Source: Siphlonurus alternatus (lineage: Eukaryota; Arthropoda; Insecta; Ephemeroptera; Siphlonuridae). From it: 64,000 nt of DNA. This document shows positions 49,900 to 60,730 of the stretch, in pieces. Below the pieces are notes generated by a model. It saw only the letters and a program-made list of their open reading frames with translations, was not told where the DNA came from and searched no databases. The translations under genes were made by a program, and so were the position numbers. Each line of letters starts with the position of its first letter. Position 1 is the stretch's first letter. The stretch is from the NCBI GenBank assembly GCA_949825025.1, contig OX463781.1, forward strand, positions 49,612,317-49,676,316, read 5' to 3'.

Positions 49900-50512
49900 A
49901 ATAAAATCACATCACTTCCAGCTTTTCTGATCTGGGACGTGCTTTAAAGCTCAATTAATTACATTTTGATTTTAGTCTGAAACTAAAAAAGTTTTTCTTT
50001 TTAATCTTTTCATGAATGGTGTTTATAAAGATAATCAATCATGAAAAAGATAACAAGAAAAACAATTGAGAAAAAATCAAAACTCATATCAATTGTGGTT
50101 TGAGCTTAAGAAGACGCATTTTTCCCTCAAATCTATTTAAAACAAAATGCTGGAAATTCGTGATCTGACTAATGTCCAGAATCTCCTCTAATTATTTTAA
50201 CGAACGGGGAAATTGAAGTAAATAATAAATTGAATTAAAATTGTCACCACGGGAGCTTTCATTCACACTGCTCTGCATGACCTTTGCAAAAATTACCAAG
50301 AATATTGAAGAAAGAGCAACAATGTTAGGGTTTTGAAACCACTCTGATGGGTGGACTATTTTGTTTGCGATACTATTTTTATTACATTTCATTATAGTTA
50401 ATTCTTACGGTTCAACAATAATAACAATTCTTGATGTTCATGCTTTATTATTATTTTATTATGTATACAGCATAACGTTATTTTCCATTTTATCGCTAAT
50501 AAAGTGAATAAA
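49900..50512 (+). terminator. Candidate poly(A) signals of the transglutaminase
   Basis: AATAAA at 49900-49905 is 132 nt past the TGA. Two further AATAAA hexamers lie at 50498-50503 and 50507-50512. Which is used cannot be told. On the other strand AATAAA (TTTATT at 50444-50449) could serve the convergent gene, so the two 3' UTRs may overlap. Confidence 0.4.
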
Positions 50513-51115
50513 AGTAATAAGCCGTGTATTACAAAAATGTCTTATTATTTACATGACACTGCGTTTTAAACCCGTTCTTTTTATACTCTAAAATTAACTT
50601 GACGAGTGAAGGTTTTTAAATTTAATTATAAAAATTCTTGCTAGACAAATGTACAATCAGTAAGTGCAAAACTGCACTATTTTGTACCTGAAATCAATTT
50701 TTGTTTAAATAGTTTGACAAGCAACTAATTTAACCTTGACTATATAAATTATTTATATAATATACTGATATAGAAAAACAAAAAAAACAAACAATATACA
50801 TGTAACTACTAAATTAAAGGTGGTTTGTCATTGAATATAATTTGCCTTTGATTGTTTGCACTCTTTGGTAAAATAAACAAATAAATCTTAGCACTTTTTG
50901 CCGGTATTTTAGAGTTAAAAACTCTTTGTCCCAATACATTTTCATTGTTTTTCACTGAATACTGTAGAATATGGTAACAGCAGACTACATTTACCATCAT
51001 CACTTGTTATAATATTATATTTTAACATTACATAATACCGTGGCACTAGATTCGCCACGTCTCGAGTCTTATCGTTGCCGGATATTAATTATCACTGCCG
51101 ACTCGTGATAAGCCC

Positions 51116-54100
51116 TCACAGAGCCGTGGCTGCTGCGAGACACAGAAATGCGACGCCTCCAGGCCACGCCACAGGTCCAGCCGCGGCACTCGCGGAATCT
51201 TCTACAACGACGTAGTCTGAGGAACATGGGAATTATTAATACATGAATCAGTCTGGCCTTTATCATTAACCAGTCTGGAGAACAACAAGGTTTTTCAGAG
51301 AAAAAAAAAACAAAATCTTACATAAAAAAAATGTAAACTGCGTAGTAAGATCGAGTTTTAAACTTTCATCAAATTAATGTTATTGATTCAACATAACAAA
51401 ATCTCAAAATGTAAAATATATATTATGATTTTTTTCATATCAGTCTAGTAGTTGTAGCAGTCTTATTAAATTTAAAAAAAAATATTTATAAAATATATAA
51501 TAATTTTGACATATATTCAACAGTTATTTGAATGCGGAGCCCCGCCTCCATATATCTGCTACTTTGTCATTTGAGTTACATCTATTATTATTGGAGGACA
51601 AATAATAAAATCTAATTAATTACACAACGTTCATCCGCAGCGTCTGAGAGGCACGAAATGAGAATGGTCCGGCGAATCAACGCATCAATGACACACATCA
51701 GACTCTAATTATAATAAAAATCGACTACAAAAAACTTAAGGGTAAGGTAACGCCACCAATGTTAAAAAAAATCCCTCACACAAAAATTCTGAAAAAAATT
51801 TAAAATGTTCTCCTCTACACCCCCTATCAGTAGCTAAAATATCAGGTATACAAATTTGATCTAGTTTTTGAGTTATAAATTTTTAAAGTTGACTAATTTA
51901 ACATGGGATTTCCATTTCTCCATGTTAAAGTAGTCAACTTTAAAAATTCATAACTCAAAAACTAGATCGTATTTGTATACCTGATATTTTAGGTACTGAT
52001 AGGGGGTGTAGAGGAGAACATTTTAAATTGTTTTCAGAATTTTTGTGAGAGGGATTTTTTTTAACATTGATGGCGTTACCTTACCCTTATGTTTTTGTAA
52101 AAATATTTACAGATTTAATATTCACTCTGACAGTCAGTGTATTGTAGCTGCTAAATTGATAATATCCTATATCCAGGGGAGTTTCAGGTGCATCTTATTT
52201 TCATAATATATATAATCAGTAAAGTTAAACAAATCTACCAAACAAATAACAACGGGCATTAATAAATTGTATACTGATGAATAATAATGACCAAATTCAA
52301 CACAAATTACAAACCTATACAATCTGCATTTCTAAATTAATAAATTTTGTTATAGTACATTATTTTTTTCAGTGTGTGTAAATCAAGAATTGGTATAAAT
52401 AATACACTCTGAATAACCAAAATCGCGTTAAGAATTAGAATTGTACTGGAAACTAGTCGAATTTAATACACTTAAAAGTCATTTAATTAAAATAAATGAG
52501 GTAGATTACAAACAAATTATACTTTAAGTTAAATTACTGTTAAAATATACCTTAAGTTTTATGTACAAATAATCAGATCGCGTCAATATGCTCTGCAACG
52601 TGGAATTTATTTACTTATTTTTTAAATTTTTTTTTTTTAGTGCTTATTTAATTATTTTTTTATTTCTTTGAAGTGACAAAACTCGCTAAATTCCAATGTC
52701 TGTAAACGTGTATTGACGACGTATAAAATGTGAACTTGAGCATCATTGTTCAAATTTCTCTTTTCCAGCTCTTCTTCAATAGATTTACAGTAATTTTATC
52801 CCGGCTTTGTTTGTTTTTAATGCAAAAATTCAATTCTCCATTTCGCATATTTCTTGAGATAAATTTAATGGTTTGCCAGTCACTATTTTAAAATATAAAA
52901 ATCTTTAATTTTTCGTACAGTGATAAAACTTCAAGGCGATCCACTCACCTTGCTGCAGCGTGGCAAGGCGAGGCTGCGCGGTGTTGGAGGGCTGCCGCGT
53001 GGCCACGAGCTGCACCTCGAGCCGCGAGAAGAGCAGAGGTCGCGCCGTGCTGCGTCCAGTCACCAACAACATCAGCTGGAACCGGCCAGTGCTTTCCTTA
53101 CCGACGATATATTTCAGAATTGATATCTCGAAAAATTGGCATCCATCACGAAATAGTGTGTTACATGTACTTTATACTTCAACAATTTTGTACACAAGTG
53201 TGAATTAATTATTTTTATCATTATAAAGCGACGTCTGATATTACAGTATACCAAGGTTATATAACAAATAATTCAGATAAGAGACAGCGTTTCTCGCCGC
53301 ATTACACGAAAAACATCACAGTATTACTGTACAGTAAGTCATCAGAACGATTCAGTCAGTTGTCTTAAACCTTAAAATTTCATAAAAGTGTATATATTAT
53401 AATTCGGAACTTTCATTACATACATTACATAATATATTACAAGTTTGTAACGAAAAGAAAGTATGCTACTATCATATTAACTAAGGTCTGACAAAATCTT
53501 GTCATTTGCACTATCTGAAATGAAATGGAATATTCTTTATTTAGCTTTCGCTATTCAGTACAAAATATAGTTTATATATTGTTTTAATTAAACAATATAA
53601 ATAAACAGCTGGTTCATAAAATTTGATGCCTACAGTGCTTAAGTGTTCATTGATTTCTATAGCATTTAAGATATTAATTATACAAGATTTAAACGAAATT
53701 CCGCTATTACCATAGAAACATGAACCACGAAATTAAAACCTAGGTATAATAATAATATAATATATGCTTGTGAGGAATTTTATTGCATGAACACACAGAG
53801 TATATCAAGTAGAAACATAATAATTGACAAAATACTTATAATAACAAAATGTATCAGGGTATTATGACTGCATTTTGTGATATAAAGTTACCCAGAGTTG
53901 ACTATATAGAGAGTTATCACAATTGATAATTACCATGGCGATGTAATGATGTCGTTCAAGTTTTTCTGATAAGATTATGTTGCAATATACTGTGATCATC
54001 AGGATTTTTTTAATGAATTTTACTACTAGCTATTAAAAAAAGGTAGGGAGCAGAACTTAAAAATTAATTCAGGGTGGAATATACTGTATAGCTCTCATAG

Positions 54101-56344
54101 ATAGAAATAGTGCGGATACTATAATCTATTTTATATTTCAGGCCAAAGTGAAAATAAGTTTTGAGCATTTCTGCACTTCAAAATAATTGTAAATATTCGC
54201 AAACCTCACAGACCGTTAGACCGGAACTCTGCAACCGCTACATCCGATTTGTTACATTGTTTTGTTTTTTAAGAACGGCAATTTCTAAATTTGTCGCAGG
54301 GTACTAACATAAACATCCTTAGACCACATCCCGCGTGTTTACTTAGTATCCCACGTATAACTTCAATTGACCCTGCAATAATTACGACCCAAAGAAAAAA
54401 TATTAAATTATATAAGCTAGCTTTTGTGTACTGGTTATTACAATATTAATATTTTTTAGTCAAATCATTATCAAGTAAACTCTGTACGTTGCCTTATTTG
54501 AAATAACTGAAAATATACCGTAGCTGACAAGAGACAGAACAATTTCTTTTATATAAATAATTTATTCATAATTATATTATATTATAATCAACTGAATAAG
54601 ATCGACTACAATTATTTATGTACTGATGAAATAATTTTTTTTAACTTCACAATATGTACACCATCTCTCTCAAATATTTCTGCCAGCGATTTTAGCAAAA
54701 TGTTTGCCCCTCCACAGTATAGATTAGCTTGCAAAATACTGGAGAACTCCGATGTTTTTTGTAACAACGATTTTAAATTTAAAGAAAATGCAATTAATGA
54801 ATTCAGAAAAAAGGCTAAATATTTTAATAAATTTTTTATTTATTGTACAGCCGTCGTCTCGGAAAAGTTTCCTTTGCAGCCTAATGCCCCATTAGAATAA
54901 CACAGGGCCGGTGATTAACAAGGCTGCAAGTGCGAAGTTTTCTAATGCAACGAGTGTACATAAGACCTCAGCTAATTATGTATGACATTATGTATTTTGT
55001 CCTCCTGTTAAGATTTTTTTTCGTTAATTATAAAAATACTAATTACATAATTTATAGATTACAGAATTTTGTTTACATCTCAATGAGCTGAAGCTTGCAA
55101 AAAAAAATAAATAAAGCTTTTGTTTATACCTAGAATAGCAAGGTAAACAAAGGAGACAACAACAGTACATAAATATAAACAAAAGTTAGTTAATTTTTAA
55201 TTTAGATATCTTTTAAAACACTACAAGTTTGGATGATAAGAGAAGTAAGAAAAAAATATGTATATAATATTTAATATTATACACATATACATTATACATA
55301 CAAAAACAATAAAACATAAACATCGATTTAATAATACAATTAATACGAAATTAAAATAATTAAGCATTTAATAATATTTATACAGATACGGCATGTTTTG
55401 CGATTAGGTTATTCCTATTTTGAAAAAATTGTTGTGAAAAATAGTGTGTTATAGATTAAGATTGTTTTACCCCGCCCGTCTATCACCCTTGAAAAAAATT
55501 GTGCAGCAGAAACATTACTACGTCGTCTACGTTTATGACAATTATTTTACATAAGGCAAGACAAATAACATATATATATATATATATATATATAACATAT
55601 AGCTTTGACGTCAAAGCGTTTTGCAGCACGATTTTAAGGGTTGAAAAAATTATATAAGTATTTATATGAGAGGTTCTCTGCCCAAATATATTATATGCAT
55701 GACAAAAATAAATTATGCGTTCCTACTTTTATAACATTTTTTATAATACTACGAGAATCTAAGAATGGCGTTTGCCTCAATTTGAGATATATGTCAGCTC
55801 GCCAAGCATTGTGTTGTAAAACTAAAAATTGACATTATATTTAATGATATTTACTATTATGCTTATTCGATCGATGAAAATACGTTAAATCAGCTATAAC
55901 ATAGTGCGTGGCATAGGAAATATAATAAAAAGTATAACTCACGTCAATGTCGTCAAACTGCGTCAAATAGGACGAAAACTGCATGGGGAGCCACATTGTG
56001 TCTGGGCAGTCTTTTGATTCGAGAACCACCCTTCCTTTCCAAAACAGTTGGACCAACGAATTGCACCCTAGAACAGTTATGTAAACAGATAACTGGGCAT
56101 CTTCTGTGTTCATTTTAGGAATCTTATTAAAGTACAAGGCGTGTGATGCATTTTGATCGAGATCCAGCGCTAACAGATTGTCTTTTAAATCGAGCCCAGT
56201 AGTGTCCGAGGAATTAGCCACCCGCCAAACGTCAGCGTCGTCGCTGGTCCAGAACTCGAGGACGTGTTCTCTGAACCGCTCGGTCCACACCGAGGTCTGC
56301 GCCCCGCACAGAGCGACCGCGAGTAAGAGAAGGTGACGCTTCAT
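51116..56344 (-). CDS. Secreted, probably GPI-anchored protein of unknown family, 226 aa, three exons
   Basis: Exons on the - strand: 56344-55943 (aa 1-134), 53126-52949 (aa 135-193) and 51216-51116 (aa 194-226). Donors are GTGAGT twice, acceptors TTTCGAG and CCTCAG. The junctions are phase 0 and phase 1 and agree, summing to 681 nt. The protein starts MKRHLLLLAVALCGAQTSVW, a clear signal peptide. The middle (about aa 21-190) alternates hydrophobic and polar residues like a beta-sandwich, with two cysteines (94, 113) that could pair and N-glycosylation sites at Asn44 and Asn65. The end has small residues (SASAAAG, about 201-207) followed by a hydrophobic tail, as in GPI-anchor signals. The ATG at 56344 is preferred over one nine codons upstream (56371) because G stands at -3. 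I do not recognise the family; the model needs transcript support. Confidence 0.7.
51736..52090. mobile_element. TTAA-type hairpin MITE (GGGTAAGGTAAC ends), copy A
   Basis: The left end TTAAGGGTAAGGTAACGCCA pairs with the right end GGCGTTACCTTACCCTTAT. Arms of about 170 bp are inverted (CTCTACACCCCCTATCAGTA against TACTGATAGGGGGTGTAGAG). The right TTAA is mutated to TTAT. It sits in intron 2 of the minus-strand gene. Termini are shared with the element at 57694-58101, but the interior differs. Confidence 0.85.
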
Positions 56345-56371
56345 GGCGCGCCGCGCGTCAACTAACAACAT

Positions 56372-57693
56372 CCAGCTTATCTGTCTCAGACAACTTTTTG
56401 TCTATACCGCCGGCGATTACACTTAACGCCACTTTCTATTGTTGTATAATTAAGAACTAGACCTTATAGCCATCAAAATTAAAAGAAATATATTGCTTTA
56501 AGCATACTTTAATGTTATTTATCTTAAACACTACAATATTATAGCTTTTATGTAAACTTTCTCATATATTTAGGTTACAATAAAAGAATTAAATAAAACA
56601 TTTTTTGCTATAGAGTTGTTTTATTTTATGATAAAAAATGTAAATAAACATTTTAAAATAAATATAATATAAAATGTATACACAAAAATTATATTAAAAA
56701 AAATATTACATATATATATAATAAATAATATATAAAAATTAAACACGATAAAAATATTTATACATAAATTCAGTATTTTGCTACGTAATAATAAGTATTG
56801 GAAATAACATAAAAAATTCTGGGAAGTGAAGACAAAAAGCTATTAATTAAAACAATGTGTCAAAACTCAAATCTCGGCTCACAACTGAGAATTAGGATCA
56901 CTTTCGCCACTTTTTTTTTTAATTCAAATATTATTGTATGACAAATAAGGACTCATTTTTTGGGACTTGGGAGGAAGGATGCTGTACATAATATGGGGAG
57001 GGGGAGGATGGTAACACCTCTCGTGGTATATTTAGAAGGAGATCAATTATTGTCTCCCCATTTGCAACGAGCCTGTTGTTTATTTTAACCCGCCTCCTGA
57101 AGAGGATTAATTCGTCAACAGACCGCGTCAACAAATAATTTCGAACATCCTACCAGGGAATACCATGATCTGTTCCTTGATCCTTCAGTAGGGAAACATC
57201 GAATTTCAATAAATTAGTTAATAATTAGGCTCACAATCTTACCAGCGAATATTGGCAATATTATTATTATTTTTTTTTTTACATATTGTAATGGTAAATA
57301 AACAATTGTTGCAATGATATGAATGATGCTCGAACACCTAAACTATTTGAACAGAGCGAAAAAAAAAAAAAAAGAGATAATTTAAAGCAATTAAATTTCG
57401 TCCATTCTACGCTGCCATCCACTTTGTTACAAGTTTAAAAAACAATTATTAAACATGATATCGAAAACATTATTTAACTTTACATTTTTGAACCTCCAAT
57501 GTCATTTTTTCGTCGAAAAAAAATAGAAATATGAATATTTAATGACATTTTTATTCCCAGAAAAAAGCACTAAATAATTCAGGCCTTACACGATAAAAAA
57601 TATCACTAACTGTGTAAAATCTACAAAAAAAAAGTCAACTTAATAGTAATAAAAATAAGAAATAAAAAGAAAATAGCATAAAATAAACAATTA
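56372..57693. other. Region upstream of the 226-aa minus-strand gene
   Basis: It should contain the promoter and 5' UTR of that gene. A short GC-richer patch (CCGCCGGCGATTAC, about 56407) lies 60-80 nt before the start codon. The rest is AT-rich with a poly-T run; no other gene is visible. Confidence 0.4.
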
Positions 57694-58101
57694 TTAAGGG
57701 TAAGGTAACACAAATCAGCTGATTTTGTAGTCCCATTTGATTAACATGTAATCCTAGCAAATTCACAAAAATTCTGAAAAAAATTTAAGACACAGATTTA
57801 AGCACCTGAAAGCCATAGAAAAAATTTCAAGACATTATTCGAGACAATCTTTTTTATTATTATTATTTATTTATTTTTTTAATTTTCAGCATAGGGCTTT
57901 TCCATGGATAGGCAAACAAAAAACTTGATTAAAAAAAAAAAAAATCGTCTCGAAAAATGTCTTGAAATTTTTCTATGACTTTTATTTTAGGTACTACAAT
58001 CTGTCTCAAATTTTTTTCAGAATTTTTGTGAATTTTCTAAGGTGTACCTGTTAATCAAATGGGACTTCAAAATCAGCTGATTTGTGTTACCTCACTCTTA
58101 A
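57694..58101. mobile_element. TTAA-type hairpin MITE (GGGTAAGGTAAC ends), copy B
   Basis: The left end TTAAGGGTAAGGTAACACAA pairs with the right TTGTGTTACCTCACTCTTAA. Inner arms include AATCAGCTGATTTTGTAGTC against the inverted form near 58062-58081, and AAAATTCTGAAAAAAATTT, also found in copy A. TTAA is present at both ends. It lies upstream of the minus-strand 226-aa gene. Confidence 0.85.
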
Positions 58102-58164
58102 TGAAGCCTATAAAGTTATGATTGATTTTTTTTCCTGATAAGGAATATATTTTTATATAACATT

Positions 58165-58275
58165 CACTACGTTTACATGACGGTGTTTAATGCGTATTCT
58201 TTGACGACGGATAATGTTATTCTTATGAGGCGTCGTCAACGAATATGCATTAAACACCGTCATGTAAACGTAGTA
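58165..58275. mobile_element. 111-bp hairpin element, copy 2
   Basis: CACTACGTTTACATGACGGT at the left is inverted at the right (ACCGTCATGTAAACGTAGTA). The inner GTTTAATGCGTATTC also has an inverted partner, with GGATAATGTTATTCTTATGA in the loop. It is nearly identical to 16497-16608, so this is a small mobile family. Confidence 0.85.
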
Positions 58276-60632
58276 ATTGAAGTACTGCAGCGTTAAATGC
58301 CCCCACTTCTAGATTTTGTCGGAATGTATGTAGTTATAAATTGAAATTCATACTTTTTTTAAAAGTTCCGGCGTAGCAAAAAAATGTGACAAAAAGTAAC
58401 AACTTTTTACGCTGCAATAAATCAAATGATGTTGATGCTCCACACTGGCTGGTGCTTTTTAAATTTAGTGCTATAAATAAATTATAATAATACCAAAAGT
58501 AATGTCGGAATATAAAAATGCTGTGCTAATCTAGGCCTCTTAACAAATAAAAGTACAGATGGGCCTATAGTAAACACATAATATATGTAACTTTGTACAC
58601 GTTAATCCTTTCTATTTTATTTACGGATTGAATAAAAGTACACAAAAATTATTTTCAATAAATGGGGGGGGGGGGGGGGAGGTACATTTTCATTAGGTCT
58701 AGCTTGCTCTTAACTTCACTCACATACATGAAAATGTACTGTCTGCGCAAATATCGTCACCCAAATCATTATGTCAAGTGCACGCAAGGGATTTAACAAT
58801 AAATAACACTGAACACACGTTTTCAACAGCAATATATCTATACTTAAATTAAGGGTAGAGATCATTAATATTATTTACTACACAATATAAGTAGAGATAT
58901 TACAAGTAATACTTATAAATACTCACGGGGAAATTCAAGTTTCATATTATTATTAAGGTTAGAAAATTTTAAAAAGTCATTCTTTTCTTTTTTCTTTCTT
59001 TTTTTTTTTTTTTTACCTATTAAAAAATTAAGAGTTCGAAAATATTATTCAAAATGTTATTTTAAGAAATTAAGTGGAAATTGAAACAGCAGCAAAATAA
59101 GGTGGTACAAAATAAACATCATACTTCAATGGGTAACACCACAGAAGTCACGGTCTAAAAAAGGAAACAACAATACTAGATTTTACTTGTTTTCTGTTTG
59201 GTCACGAATGTCAGTAACGTCTCGCTTTGCATATAAATTAGAAGAGCAAAACCAAGTCAAAGTTCTTGCTGCAAATGTTAACTGAATATTAGTCTGGCTT
59301 ACGTCAGGTTCAACTAAAAAAGTACACAGGTTGCAACCACATGTCGTCACAGTGCATACTTGCATGCAAATTAACTAAAATTCTGCAATGTTCATGTGGC
59401 ACACACAAATTGACAAAATGAATACACAAAATGCTATGGAAGTAACATGTAAAGCTTGGGCCAAGTACAAAAAGACTCGTAAATGTGAGCAGGAATTTGC
59501 GATTAAATCTAAATTTTATATTTTTATGCAACTCCCAACTGCACAAATTTCTGAAAATTCGAACTTGGCTTGCTGTGTTTGGTTGCTAATGTTAATTTTC
59601 TTTCCATCAAATGTGTTAGCTGCTTTGTTACCTTTACTGTAGAACAACAATTATACGTAGAATTATAGTCCACTTGTCTTTTCTCACAAATTTATTGTAA
59701 AAACGTTTGTCGTTGCAACCACTGCGCATCACTCGATTGCTTTGTTTCAATTATCACTTTTGATTAGAGCCATAAGCTTGCCAAGAGCAAACATAATTAG
59801 GCCCTTGCAGAACTATTGACGAATCACCTGACCCATATAAAATTCTTTCACAGTTCGCCCTGAAAGATTCATAAACTACTACGTAGATATTAAATTCTAT
59901 ACAAAAATTCAAAAACGTTTCACAGTAGAAATTGTGCTTTGTTTTTAGTTATTTTATAGTTACACACGTAATACACCCTTTTATTGTTTTTAATTAATAT
60001 TAAACTGTAAAAAAATGTAATTGGCTGAGAATTAAACAAAAATCAAAATTTAAATTGTAGAATTAGAATCAGCATATCTTGGTGCTAGCTTATAATTTGC
60101 GAAATTCAACTTGGTAACAAAATTGCCGAAGTCAAGCTGATTTTCCATCAACAGCGGTGGACTGACAAATTATGGGCTGCCACCAGACTGCACAATTCTT
60201 CACATCTTCTTGATTAGACGTTGATTGAGATACAATTAAACTGTGCAGAAATGTAGCAAACTACTCTCACAAAACACAATTTAACACTGTGCCTTGAAAG
60301 ACAATGTATCTTTTCTTTTTGCAAGTCCATGAAATTGTACGAGCACAATTTTTATGATAATTTTCATTAGTACAAAAAACAAACACAAAATGCTATTATA
60401 ATCAGAGCAGTAGAAATTGTTTAACTATCATAAATAACATTCGCCTTTGAATTTAGATATGATTGGCATTAACTGTGTTGAATTTTCTTCTAGCATTGAG
60501 CTTAAATTCCGAGATGTCAATTATACAAAACATGAATTAAAGACAGTGTAGAGAAGCTAGCTAAATATTAATAGGCCTATAAGACATTTTATGCTATGGG
60601 GGATTTGAGCAATGATTAAATTAAATTCCAAA
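58276..60632. other. AT-rich DNA left of the DGCR2-like gene
   Basis: This may include a long 3' UTR of the DGCR2-like gene, since several AATAAA hexamers occur on its strand. A poly-G tract lies near 58663-58679 and a poly-T tract near 58994-59014. No supported coding sequence. Confidence 0.45.
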
Positions 60633-60638
60633 TTTATT
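60633..60638 (-). terminator. Candidate poly(A) signal of the DGCR2-like gene
   Basis: TTTATT on the + strand is AATAAA on the coding strand, 93 nt past the stop. Other TTTATT sites exist further left, so the 3' UTR may be longer. Confidence 0.35.
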
Positions 60639-60730
60639 GAACTAAGATTCAAATTACGACACTGACATTTGAGCACTGAAACAATGATACATGGACACTA
60701 CTTGCTGAGCCTGCAAGCCAATTGTTGCCG

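Noticed and set aside
51069..51266. Arg-rich minus-strand open frame starting upstream of 51216
   Set aside because: Wrong frame for the last exon of the 226-aa gene; the adjoining frame joins in phase after the acceptor at 51217.
52920..53208. Plus-strand open frames over the GC-rich patch
   Set aside because: They are shadows of the minus-strand exon 52949-53126, which has a GTGAGT donor and an in-phase acceptor.
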